Below, one piece after another: positions 8,147 through 17,472 of a stretch of 19,408 nucleotides of DNA (the stretch's first letter is position 1; the number at the start of each line of letters is the position of its first letter). Position numbers and translations under genes: made by a program. The stretch covers positions 1-19,408 of the forward strand of contig JAUJNJ010000069.1 of the NCBI GenBank assembly GCA_030448225.1, written 5' to 3'. This DNA comes from Phycisphaerae bacterium (GTDB lineage: Bacteria; Planctomycetota; Phycisphaerae; Tepidisphaerales; Tepidisphaeraceae). The notes under the pieces were generated by a model that searched no databases, had not been told where the DNA came from, and saw only the letters and a list, made by a program, of their open reading frames with translations.

Positions 8147-8376
8147 CTAGTAGCGGTTGGCATTGTCCAAGATGCTGCCCGGACGAGCGAACCGCTCCAC
8201 GAGTTGCCCGTGGCATTTCGGGCACAGCCGCGGCGGCGTCACCGCGCCCGTCCGGCTCAGGCCGCAGCAGCAGCGGCACTGCATCTGAAACACCGTCACG
8301 CGCCCGCGGCGGCTTGGAACGGGTTGTAAGTCGCGAAATGGCCTTCGGACGCGAAACGGTCCATGCTGATTGACAT
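8147..8376 (-). pseudogene. Small zinc-ribbon protein, single frameshift
   Basis: The start is well defined: ATG at 8376 has AAGGAG 9 bases upstream. Translation begins MSISMDRFASEGHF and runs to NPFQAAAGA, then meets TGA near 8297. The other frame continues at that point with VTVFQMQCRCCCGLSR, PPRLCPKCHGQL and ends FARPGSILDNANRY at TAG 8147. Joined, the product is about 76 residues with two Cys pairs (a CxxC-type knuckle around CRCC and CPKC) typical of a small zinc ribbon. I do not recognise the family; the role could be nucleic-acid binding or zinc sensing. A palindrome lies about 50 bases upstream. One single-base change would restore the gene, so the break may be a consensus error. Confidence 0.6.
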
Positions 8377-8426
8377 ATGTTAAGACTCCTTCCGGTAATC
8401 TCTTATAGTTGCCCTGTGGTCGTGCC

Positions 8427-8454
8427 CTGGTAGTCTTTGCAAAGACGGTACCAG
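8427..8454. promoter_or_regulatory. Palindrome upstream of zinc-ribbon gene
   Basis: CTGGTA-GTCTTTG is followed directly by CAAAGAC-GG-TACCAG: 13 complementary positions per arm, with a two-base bulge and no loop. It lies 51 bases upstream of the zinc-ribbon ATG. The 14-bp perfect core GTCTTTGCAAAGAC has the shape of an operator for a dimeric regulator. No cognate regulator can be named. Confidence 0.45.
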
Positions 8455-8501
8455 TCCGCAGCAGGACTTCCGGAAGGCCGCGTTTCAAAGGGGAAATTGA
8501 A

Positions 8502-8515
8502 GGGCGCTGTCGCCC
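8502..8515 (-). terminator. Hairpin terminator candidate for the response regulator
   Basis: GGGCG-4 bases-CGCCC, 22 bases past the putative stop at 8538. On the minus strand it is followed by TTCAATTTCCCC. The stem is short and the T-run imperfect. Confidence 0.35.
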
Positions 8516-8537
8516 ATTTCACCCACTCATCTGTAAG

Positions 8538-10039
8538 TTAAGTCATCGAGAAGTAGAGCACACTGACACCCTGTCGCACGCATGACAACAGCGTCAGGCG
8601 CCCGGTCAAAACGTCGCCGGGATCGGACGGACCGCGTTCGAGTTCGTACTGCCGTAGCTTCCGTTGCAGCGTGCGGACCGAGATCGAGTCGGTTCGCCGC
8701 GTGCGTGCGGTTGCCGGCACACTGGTCGACGCAGCCTTGGTGATCGCGAGCTTCTCCAGTTCCTCCATCGTGACCCCGGCCGGAATTTCCTTCGGCGTAG
8801 CGATCTCGGTCGAGGCGGCGGCGATGCGGCTCCGGGCAGGTCGTTCTCGGTGAGGGTCTCGCCGTCGGCGAGCACCATCATGCTCTCCAGCGCGTCGACG
8901 CTTTCGCGCGTTGCCGGGCTGGCGATGCTCTGGAACCGCCGCATCACCTCGGGCGACACCTTCTTCGCAAGCGTGTTCTTGCTCGACTGATCTCCCACCA
9001 GGAAGTGCTCGACGAGGATCGCGGATGTCGTCCGGCCGCTGGCGGAGCGAGGGGAGCATCACGGTGATCACGTTGAGGCGGTAGAACAAGTCCTCGCGGA
9101 ACGTGCCCTCCTCCACCATCTTGCGGATGTCGCGGCTCGTGGCGGCGATGATCCGCACGTTCCTGCTGCGGTCCTCGTGCCCGCCCACCGGCGTCACCGT
9201 GAGCGTCTCGAGCAGCACGCGCGCCAGCGCCGCCTGGAGCGGCAGTTCGAAGTCGCCGACCTCGTCGATGAACAGCGTGCCGTTGTCGGCCTGCTCGAAG
9301 CGGCCCATGCGGCGGTCGGTGGCGGCGGTGAACGCGCGCGGACGTGGCCGAACAGTTCGCTCTCCACGAGCGTCGACAGCACCGCCGCGATGTTCACCGC
9401 GACGAACGGCCCCTTCTTCCGCAGACTGTTGTGGTGCAGCGCTGGGCGACGAGCTCCTTGCCGGTGCCGCTCTCGCCGAGGATGAGCACGGTGCTGTCGG
9501 TCAGGGCCGCCGCTGGATGCGGGCGAACACGTCTTTCATCAGCTTCGACTCGCCGATGATCTTGTCGAGCCCGAACTTGTGGTCGAGCCGGCGGCGGAGG
9601 TCATCGAGTTCCTTGTCCTTGTTGACGGCCTCCACCGCCCGCTTGATCAGCGGATGAGTTCGTCGGCATTGATCGGCTTGGTCACGTAGTGGTACGCGCT
9701 CTTCATCGCCTCGACCACGCTCGCTCTGCTGCTGTGGCCGGTGACGAGGATGAACTGCGTGTCGGTTTCGCTGCTTCAAAGCTGGAGCAGTGCGATGCCG
9801 CTCACGTCGCCCATCTGAAGGTCGCTCAGGACGACGTTGATGTTCTCGTCGACGTACCCCATCGCCTTATCGGCGTCCTCGGCCCCGAAAACGGTAAACC
9901 CTTCGGAACGGAGGATTTGCATGATCATACGACGTTCCGTCTCGTGATCTTCAACCACCAGGATGCGACCGGCGGCACGGTCGCAAACGACTTCCTTGAT
10001 AGGGTCAATTTGGCGACAAGCCCTCTGACGATCTGTCAT
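8538..10039 (-). pseudogene. NtrC-type sigma-54 response regulator, frame-disrupted
   Basis: All three domains appear in order but across several frames. Receiver: RILVVEDHETERRM, phosphoacceptor Asp in VVLSDLQMGDVSG, and after a frame change FILVTGHSSRASVVEAMKSA and VTKPINADEL with the conserved Lys. AAA+ domain: Walker A GESGTGKE (about 9460-9483), ESELFGHV, the sigma-54 contact loop as GAFTAA (about 9321-9340), Walker B-like [10 protein letters not shown], and EDLFYRLNV. C-terminal Fis-type helix-turn-helix: ISVRTLQRKLRQYELERG (about 8630-8685). At least six frame breaks are needed. If intact it would activate sigma-54 promoters by ATP hydrolysis on phosphorylation. The ATG at 10039 is chosen because it keeps the receiver whole; a TTG at 10063 also fits. 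It is divergent from the histidine kinase, its likely partner. The exact C-terminal end is uncertain. Confidence 0.85.
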
Positions 10040-10159
10040 ACTGTACCCGCAAAAGGTCCACAATGGCCAATTTTTACGTTCGCGTCGTAGTGGGACGACA
10101 TTCCGACGGAAAACGCGTCAGAACGGTACGCTGGAGGTGAGGGCGTACAATCGAGGCCG
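10040..10159. promoter_or_regulatory. Divergent promoter region of the two-component pair
   Basis: This 120-base gap separates the divergent regulator and kinase genes. On the plus strand TACAAT (10146-10151) ends 8 bases before the kinase ATG, the same spacing as the -10 box of the efflux operon. No good -35 hexamer was found. GGAGGTGAGG at 10133-10142 is too far from the ATG to serve as a usual ribosome binding site. Confidence 0.4.
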
Positions 10160-12003
<1,844 letters not shown>

Positions 12004-12023
12004 AGTACGGAGGAGGTGGTTGG

Positions 12024-12086
12024 GTGGTGGAGTGGTGGCGTGGTGGAGTTGGGACTCTCCACCCACCACTCCACCACTCCACCACT
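12024..12086. terminator. Bidirectional GTGGTGGAG hairpin between convergent genes
   Basis: The left arm (about 12024-12053, repeats of GTGGTGGAGTGGTGG) pairs with the right arm (about 12059-12086, repeats of CCACCACTCCACCACT) over nearly 28 bases around a loop of about 5. It lies between the kinase stop (12003, plus) and the stop of a small minus-strand gene (12099), where a bidirectional terminator would sit. No T-run follows. Confidence 0.6.
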
Positions 12087-12098
12087 GCTCTACCGTGG

Positions 12099-12257
12099 TC
12101 ACCAGTCCTCGCCGGTGACGGGGTCCTGGCTGCGGCTCCTTCTCCGAGGCCGGCACGCGCGACGACCGCTGCGCCGCCGCTGTCGGTGCGGCTCGGCCAC
12201 GCGGGCGGCCGCGTTCTCCTTCGCCGTCGCCTTCTTCTTGTTCTTGGACTGGCCCAT
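12099..12257 (-). CDS. Small lysine/arginine-rich hypothetical protein
   Basis: A 52-residue reading frame: MGQSKNKKKATAKENAAARV, then an Arg-rich middle (RQRRRSGRRACRPRRRSRS), ending QDPVTGEDW with TGA at 12099. The ATG at 12257 has GGAG eight bases upstream. The basic N-terminus with short Ala/Lys runs resembles small nucleic-acid-associated proteins, but I do not recognise a family. The Arg-rich middle comes from GC-rich codons, and a frame break there is possible: the overlapping frame reads QRSSRVPASEKEPQPG, which has a more usual protein composition. The hairpin just downstream fits a gene ending here. Confidence 0.45.
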   Translation of the reverse strand: MGQSKNKKKATAKENAAARVAEPHRQRRRSGRRACRPRRRSRSQDPVTGEDW

Positions 12258-12508
12258 CGGGTTCGCTCCGTCGGTTGATCAAACGATCGATCGTGCCGCG
12301 CTGAGGCTACGCCGCCCCGGCCGTCGCGGCGCGGGAGTTGTCACCGTATCGCCGGCGCGCGCGGCGCCGTCCTCGAGTCCATGACCCGGCCGACCGTCGT
12401 CGCCGTTTTCATTGCCGCCGGCGGCGCGCAGGGCCGTAGTGCGCGCTTCCGCGCGCGCGGCGTCCCGGCGACAGACGACGGACGGAACGAACCAGGATGG
12501 AGCCGGAC

Positions 12509-13531
12509 ATGGCGAAGCTGAAGCCTGAAACAACAGACGATCGTGATCACCGGGGCGTCGGGCAGGATCGGCGGCGACCGCGCGGATGGCCGCCAAGGCG
12601 AGCGCGACGTGGTGCTCGCCGCCCGCAGCGCCGACGCGCTGCGGCAACTGCAGGAGGAGATCACCGTCGCCGGCGGCGGTGCCCCGTAGGGCGGACGTCG
12701 GCAAGGAGGAGGACGTCCGCCGCATCGCCGACGCCGCGATCTCGGCGTTCGGCGGGTTCGACACCTGGGGAACAACGCGGGCGTGTCGGTCTACGGGCGG
12801 CGCGTGGAGGAGTCAGCATCGAGGACCACCGGCGCTGTTCGAGACGAACGCAGGGCGTGTCTACGGCTCGCGGCGTGGCCGCCGCCCACCTGAAGACGCG
12901 GCGGGGCGTGATCGTGAACCTCGGCAGCACCGTGTCCGATCGCGTGGTGCCGCTCAGGATGTACAGCGCCCGGCAAGTGCCCGATCCGCGGCTTCACCGA
13001 CGCGGCACCCGGATGGAACTGGAGGAGGAGCAGGCGCTGATTTACGTGACGCTCATCAAGCCGGCGGCGATCGACACGCCGTTCACGCGGCACGCGAAGA
13101 ACTACCTCGACGCCGAGCCGAGCTTCCCGCCGCCGGTCTACGCCCGAGACGGTGGCGCGGGCGATCCTGCACGCCGCGACGTCGCCGCAGCGCGACGTCT
13201 TCGTCGGCAGCCGCGACAAGATGTTCAGCGTGATGGAGAAGGTCGCGCGCGACAGAACCGGTATGGAGCAGGCGGCGACGAAGCAGCAGAAGAAGGCCGG
13301 CCCGCCCGCCGCGACCACGCGCGACTGCACAGCGCGGGCGACGCACGGCAGCGCGGCGGGTACGAGGGGCACGTCATGAAGGGCAGCGTCTACACGAGCG
13401 CGACGATGCACCCGTGGCTCACCGGCGCGATCCTCGGCGCCACCGGCGTCGCCGTCGCCGCCCTGCTGGGCGCCAAGCCGCGGAAGCCCGAGAGCACGTG
13501 GAAGCGGATCCAGCGGTCGATGGACTGGTGA
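12509..13531 (+). pseudogene. Short-chain dehydrogenase/reductase (SDR), frame-disrupted
   Basis: An NAD(P)-dependent Rossmann-fold oxidoreductase of about 340 residues, readable only by joining frames. Segments: QQTIVITGAS..IGG (cofactor glycine motif, altered), RADVGKEEDVRRIADAAISAFGGFDTW, a mangled NNAGVSVYGR, RGVIVNLGSTVSDRVVPL (catalytic Ser region), MYSA followed by an AAG Lys codon one frame off (YxxxK), YVTLIKPAAIDTPFTRHAKNYL, AILHAATSPQRDVFVGSRDKMFSVMEKVA, and the tail GHVMKGSVYTSATMHPWLTG with a C-terminal membrane segment (GAILGATGVAVAALLGA) ending KRIQRSMDW. The ATG at 12509 is chosen because GGAG lies six bases upstream; ATG 12497 is in frame. The tail matches a subclass of membrane-anchored SDRs. 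The substrate is unknown. At least six frame changes are needed. The stretch 12258-12496 upstream shows nothing I can support. Confidence 0.85.
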
Positions 13532-13690
13532 GGAAGCGGCAGCGATCGCGCGATTCGACGTGGGAGTTGCTATGTAGGCGCGACGCCCGTGGCACGTTCA
13601 GAGCGACAACCGTCGAGACGCGTTTCGGAAAGCGCTCGTTGACACAGTCGGTGCGCGGCGGGCTTCGGTTGCTCGCGGGGACTGGCAGCG

Positions 13691-13720
13691 AGCCCTTCGG
13701 GCGTGCGGCTAAAAGGGAAG
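13691..13720 (+). repeat. Dispersed 'GCGGCTAAAAGGG' repeat, copy 2
   Basis: AGCCCTTCGGGCGT followed by GCGGCTAAAAGGGAAG; see the related element on the minus strand at 6727-6760. The stretch 13532-13812 has no supported gene. Confidence 0.5.
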
Positions 13721-13812
13721 TGGGAAGCAGTGCTCGGTCGGGTCGGGTCCCCCGTCGGGTTGACGATCCGCGCCGAAGAGTTGAGCATCTTTGAGACGAG
13801 TAGGAACGACGC

Positions 13813-13843
13813 GAGGGAGCGGCAGATGCACTGCCGCTCCCTC
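13813..13843. terminator. Strong bidirectional hairpin terminator
   Basis: GAGGGAGCGGCA and TGCCGCTCCCTC form a perfect 12-bp stem with a 7-base loop. On the plus strand TCGTTGTTTGC follows. On the minus strand it lies 35 bases past the stop of the small membrane protein gene (13879), which it most likely serves. Confidence 0.7.
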
Positions 13844-13878
13844 TCGTTGTTTGCAGGACTAGCCGGACCCCACCTCGC

Positions 13879-14268
13879 TCAGCCGCCGATGCTCATCTTC
13901 GCCGGCGGGTCGCTGGCGGGGAAGGATTCCATCGACGCCTCGTCGATGTGATCGCTGGGGCTTTGGCCGGCCTTGTTCTGGTCGTTCTGGTACGACGGCC
14001 CCGCCGAATCGCCGTAGCCGGTGGCGGCGCCGAAGTTGGCCATCAGCGCCTGGAGCGACGGGGTGCGGCCGTTGGCGGTCGTCCAGACCATCCACCCGCC
14101 GAGACCGGCCATCAGCAGGCCGAGCTTGCCGCCGCGGTTGAGGCCGAGCAGCGCCAGCAGCGTGCCCCACAGCGTGTACGTGGCCCGCGTGACCTGCGGG
14201 TAAGGCTCGGCCGGGGTGGTCACGAAGTTGTCGCCGACCTTGTTCACGATGAATCGCTTCTGAGCCAT
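13879..14268 (-). CDS. Small membrane protein with ESFPASDPP C-terminal motif
   Basis: A 129-residue protein. Residues about 31-62 (TYTLWGTLLALLGLN..KLGLLMAGLGGWMVW) form one or two membrane segments, similar in layout to the small YgaP/DUF2892 transmembrane domains. The C-terminus (109-123) reads DEASMESFPASDPPA, a short motif found at the tail of many otherwise different small bacterial proteins; its role is unknown to me. ATG at 14268 has GAGG nine bases upstream. It is a single-gene unit with its own strong terminator. It faces away from the neighbouring zinc-ribbon gene, so the gap after 14268 is a divergent promoter region. I cannot assign a function. Confidence 0.82.
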   Translation of the reverse strand: MAQKRFIVNKVGDNFVTTPAEPYPQVTRATYTLWGTLLALLGLNRGGKLGLLMAGLGGWMVWTTANGRTPSLQALMANFGAATGYGDSAGPSYQNDQNKAGQSPSDHIDEASMESFPASDPPAKMSIGG

Positions 14269-14425
14269 GGTGGTTTGCCTCGTCTAAAATGCTGATCGCG
14301 TCCCACACGCGGTCGATTTTCCTTAGAGAGCAAACGTCGGACCACGCCCGCGCTCGGTGCGATCGGGCGGGTTGGGGTGGCGCGGTTCTATGCCTGCGGA
14401 CCGCTGCCGGTACGTTAGACGACCG

Positions 14426-15008
14426 ATGTGCCGCCGCCGCGTTCACCCTCTGCCCGGCCCTGTCGCTGGTGCTCTGCGTGGTGACGGTGTTGCTGTGGCT
14501 GGCGTACGTCGTCGAGCGTAAGTTCTACATACGCCTGTCCGAAGGCCGCGTGCGACTGGGCCCGTACGTGCAAATCACGGCGGGCCGTGAAAGTGGCGCG
14601 ACGCCGGCCGCCGTCTACGGGGTCCAGGTCGAAGACGCGTGGCCGCGCGTGACTGGGCCAAGGTACCTCACGCCGCAGTACATGATGTGGGAGAAGCAGT
14701 TCCGGCATCGTGATCGACGGCTCGGGTTTCTCGGGCTCCGTTGCTGGCGGTGGGCAAGCATCTCATCGTTCGAAGAGCGGACAGAGTTCAGGGGTTACTG
14801 GTACGGCGTAGAGATACCGTACTGGTTCGTCAGCTCGGTCACCGCCGTGCTGCCTTTGAGCTGGTTCGTCCGCCGCCAAAGACGCCGGCGATGGTTGGCA
14901 CGCGGCGGCTGCCCCGCCTGTGGTTACGACCTTCGCGCGTCTCCAGCTCGCTGTCCCGAGTGCGGGTTGGCAACCGATCAACGCGGCCCATCGGCCGCCC
15001 GCTCGTGA
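14426..15008 (+). CDS. Zinc-ribbon membrane protein, planctomycete type
   Basis: One N-terminal membrane segment (ALSLVLCVVTVLLWLAYVV), a Trp/Tyr-rich extracytoplasmic domain, a second membrane segment near YWFVSSVTAVLPLSWFV, a basic linker (RRQRRRR) and the zinc ribbon CPACGYDLRASPARCPECG with four Cys. The layout is the same as the gene at 16539-17123, so they are paralogues. The frame is open from an ATG at 14289, but those first residues do not look like protein of this family. The paralogue begins with RRR just before the membrane segment, and here ATG TGC CGC CGC CGC at 14426 gives MCRRR one frame off. I infer the real start is 14426 with a one- or two-base indel just after it. No clear ribosome binding site. 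Function unknown. Confidence 0.72.
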
Positions 15009-15082
15009 GGCGCGATGACGCTCCCTTTTCGCGCCCGCGCAGAAGCATCGAACGCGGCCTCGATGCGCCGTCGCACCAGTGG

Positions 15083-15119
15083 GTGTACGAAGCGGGCCCG
15101 CCCGCCCCCGCGGGTACAC
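15083..15119. terminator. GC-rich hairpin between convergent genes
   Basis: GTGTAC and GTACAC flank a GC-rich core that can partly pair. It lies between the plus-strand zinc-ribbon stop (15008) and the minus-strand propeller stop (15170). No T-run follows. Confidence 0.3.
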
Positions 15120-15169
15120 GCTTCCGCGGCTCACAAAGGAGGACCGTTTTCTCATGGACGAGCGTCGGC

Positions 15170-16471
15170 TCAGTGCTGCGCCGACTCGACGCGGTACAGG
15201 TGCGACCTCGTGCGTAGGAACATGGCCGATCCCGACACCGCGGGGGACGCCATGAACCCGTCGGCGAACTTCCCCTGCGAGAGTTGCTTGAACTCGCGGC
15301 CCGCCGCGATCACCGTGACGGTGCCGTCCTCGCCGAAGAAGTAGATGCGGCCGCCGGCGGCGATCGGCGAGGCGGAATAGTTGCCCTTGAGGCGTTCCTG
15401 CCACACCGGGTTGCCGGTCGCCGCCTCGACGCAGACGGCGATCCCCTTGTCGTCGACGAAGTAGAGCAGGTCGTCCACGAGCACCGGCGACGGCTTGCCC
15501 GGCACGTTCTTCGTCACCTTCCACGCGACGTGCGATTTGGTGACGTCGCCGCTCCCACCTGGCCGGATCGCCAAAAGCTGGTTGCGGCCGAGACCGATCG
15601 GAACGTAGACCAGGTCCTTGCCGATCACCGGCGTCGCGCTGCCGGAATGGACCTCGTGGTTCTCGACGCGCCACAGTTCCTCGCCGTTGCGCGGGTCGTA
15701 CGCGTCGAGCGCCTTGGACCCCAGGCTCAGCAGCACCGGCTGATCGCCGAACTGCGCCACCCGCGGCGTGGAGAACGCCTTGCGGTAATCGCCGTCGGCC
15801 TTGGGCTTGCCGCTCGAGTCGAGGTCGTCGAAGTCGACCGAGCGGTCGGTCTTCCACACCGTCTTGCCGTCGCTCTTGTTGACGGCCGCGACGTACTGAA
15901 AGTCGCTGCCGTCGAAGTGGTTGATGAGCAGGTCGTTCCAGAGGATCGGCGACGACCCCGCCCCGCGGAAGTGGTTGCAGACGAAGTCGCGCCGCTCCCA
16001 GATCTTGGCGCCGGTCTTTGCGTCGAGGCACGCGATGCCCGGCGACCCGAAGCTCACGTAGACCCGCCCGTTCTCCACCACCGGCGTCGGCGACGCGTAG
16101 CTGTTCACCGGGTGCGCGTACTGCGGCGTGATGACGTCGAACAGTTTCAGGTCGTGGATGACCTTCCCGGTGTTCCTGTCGACGCAGAGGACCGAGAGCT
16201 TATCCCCCTTCTCGGTGGCGGTCGTCAGCCAGACCTGATCGCCCATCACGACCGGCGACGACCACGCCTTGCCGTGGATCGGCGTCTTCCACTTCACGTT
16301 CTGCCCCTCGCCCATCGCCTCGGGCAGTCCGGTCGCGTCGGACGCGCCCTGCCCGCCCGGCCCGCGGAACTGCGGCCAATCCGCCGCCAATTTCGCGTCC
16401 GCGGCGAACGTGGCGGACCCCAGCATCAGGACGAAGGCGAACACGGTGCGGGCGAACGCGGATTGGGTCAT
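15170..16471 (-). CDS. Secreted PQQ-like beta-propeller protein (BamB-like repeats)
   Basis: 433 residues. A signal peptide covers 1-23 (VFAFVLMLGSATFA, cleavage before ADAK). The mature protein opens WPQFRGPGGQG, a hallmark start of planctomycete PQQ-repeat proteins. About seven blades follow, each with a Trp/Tyr-rich strand and a DxxTGxxxW-type turn: CVDRNTGKVIHDL, CLDAKTGAKIWER, AVNKSDGKTVWKT, AYDPRNGEELWRV, AIRPGG, CVEAATGNPVWQE and GRIYFFGEDGTVTVI. No haem motif or dehydrogenase catalytic residues are obvious, so it is more likely a scaffold or binding protein than a PQQ enzyme. ATG at 16471 has no clear ribosome binding site; GATATC lies eight bases upstream and could be a -10 box. The next gene upstream is 67 bases away on the same strand. 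Confidence 0.92.
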   Translation of the reverse strand: MTQSAFARTVFAFVLMLGSATFAADAKLAADWPQFRGPGGQGASDATGLPEAMGEGQNVKWKTPIHGKAWSSPVVMGDQVWLTTATEKGDKLSVLCVDRNTGKVIHDLKLFDVITPQYAHPVNSYASPTPVVENGRVYVSFGSPGIACLDAKTGAKIWERRDFVCNHFRGAGSSPILWNDLLINHFDGSDFQYVAAVNKSDGKTVWKTDRSVDFDDLDSSGKPKADGDYRKAFSTPRVAQFGDQPVLLSLGSKALDAYDPRNGEELWRVENHEVHSGSATPVIGKDLVYVPIGLGRNQLLAIRPGGSGDVTKSHVAWKVTKNVPGKPSPVLVDDLLYFVDDKGIAVCVEAATGNPVWQERLKGNYSASPIAAGGRIYFFGEDGTVTVIAAGREFKQLSQGKFADGFMASPAVSGSAMFLRTRSHLYRVESAQH

Positions 16472-16538
16472 GACTAAAGGATATCCCGCCGGCGCATCGC
16501 CGCAACGTCAAACCGTCAATCGTGCCACCGTACGCGCC

Positions 16539-17123
16539 CTACGCCGGCTCAGCGCCGCACTCCGGGCAGCGGTCGGGCGTGGCGCGGAGGTCGTAGCCGC
16601 AGGCGGCGCAGTGGCCGGGGCGTCGGGCGGCGGAGCGGGTCCGCCGCGCGAACGCCCACGCCGCCGCGCCGGCGAGCGCCGCGATCGACCAGTGGGGAAC
16701 GGCCGCCTGCCACGACGGGAAGTACGTCATCTGGCTCGTCGCTCCGCCGGCCAGTGGCAATCCCGCCGAGAGCGGGCCCACCGGCTTCGTGCCGCCGTCG
16801 GTCCAGAAGAAGCCGAACGCCGACCACGAGAGGTGCGCGCGCACGCCGGGCTCGCCCGGCAGCGGCCCCCGCACGCGCGGCGAGTGCGGCGCCGAGGTCG
16901 TCCAAAGCGGCGGGCGCCTTGCCCGTTTCGGCGCGGATATGACGGTGGCCGAGACGGTCAACCCGCCGCGCGTCGAAGCGATGGTCACGTTCCGCCCGCC
17001 CGGCGGCGGCGCGATCCGGTGAAACGCGTCGGCCACCCAATGGCTCCGCACCCACAGCGCGCACGTTGCGACGCACAGCAGCAGCGAGACGACCGAGCCG
17101 AGGATGTAGAGGCGGCGGCGCAA
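16539..17123 (-). CDS. Zinc-ribbon membrane protein, planctomycete type (paralogue)
   Basis: About 194 residues. An N-terminal membrane segment (ILGSVVSLLLCVATCALWV) is followed by an extracytoplasmic domain, a second hydrophobic segment (WSIAALAGAAAWAFA) and the zinc ribbon CAACGYDLRATPDRCPECG near the C-terminus. I chose a TTG start at 17123 because AGGGGA lies nine bases upstream and it yields (M)RRRLYILG, matching the RRR-membrane start of the paralogue at 14426. A GTG at 17183 adds 20 Pro/Gly-rich residues and has no ribosome binding site. The membrane-loop-membrane-ribbon layout is common and multi-copy in planctomycetes. Function unknown. Confidence 0.78.
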   Translation of the reverse strand: MRRRLYILGSVVSLLLCVATCALWVRSHWVADAFHRIAPPPGGRNVTIASTRGGLTVSATVISAPKRARRPPLWTTSAPHSPRVRGPLPGEPGVRAHLSWSAFGFFWTDGGTKPVGPLSAGLPLAGGATSQMTYFPSWQAAVPHWSIAALAGAAAWAFARRTRSAARRPGHCAACGYDLRATPDRCPECGAEPA

Positions 17124-17261
17124 GCGGTCACTTCCCCTCCGGCTCGGCGGGCCGCCTCCGGGCGGCGGCGTATTGCCCGGCACGATCGTCGGCGCCGGCC
17201 GGCGCCGTCGCTTGGCGAAATCCGATCGATGCCAGGGCCTGTCTCACAACCCGTGCCCGTC

Positions 17262-17294
17262 GTGGCGACGCCCCGCCGTGGCGACGCCCCCGCC
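17262..17294. repeat. Tandem duplicate GTGGCGACGCCCC(C)GCC
   Basis: Two near-identical units (17262-17277 and 17278-17294) differ by one C. The word GGCGACGCC recurs on the other strand near 17355-17370. This is part of the repeat-rich gap between the esterase stop and the zinc-ribbon gene, which holds no supported gene. Confidence 0.6.
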
Positions 17295-17332
17295 GCGGTG
17301 GACGCGCAGCGGCGCAACCCTGGCGAAGGTAC

Positions 17333-17349
17333 TTGCGGCTTCGCCGCAA
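17333..17349. terminator. Small hairpin 3' of the esterase gene
   Basis: TTGCGGC-TTC-GCCGCAA is a perfect 7-bp stem with a three-base loop, about 113 bases past the esterase stop. No T-run follows, so a terminator role is uncertain. Confidence 0.35.
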
Positions 17350-17409
17350 CCGCGACGCAGGCGTCGCCACTACCGGTTGAAATCCGCGCTCTCGTGCCGT
17401 CGTAGGCGC

Positions 17410-17472
17410 GGCGCGGGTGCTACCGCGCGCGGCGCGGGTGATACGGCGCGGGGCGCGGGTTCTACCGCGCGG
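17410..17472. repeat. Three tandem 21-bp repeats over the esterase stop codon
   Basis: Units 17410-17430, 17431-17451 and 17452-17472 all follow the pattern GGCGCGGGT.-TAC.GCGCG. The stop codon (17462-17464) lies inside the third unit. The first unit has an equivalent TAG and the second a TAT. The unit length is a multiple of three. Confidence 0.85.

Noticed and set aside
8370..8460. Possible sigma-54 promoter (GGGCACGACCACAGGGCA on the minus strand) upstream of the zinc-ribbon gene
   Set aside because: The GG and GC elements are not ten bases apart, so it fails the -24/-12 rule.
12380..12520. Short plus-strand frame starting MTRPTVVAVFIAAGGAQG
   Set aside because: The start looks like a signal peptide, but no ribosome binding site is seen and it runs into the SDR start in another frame.
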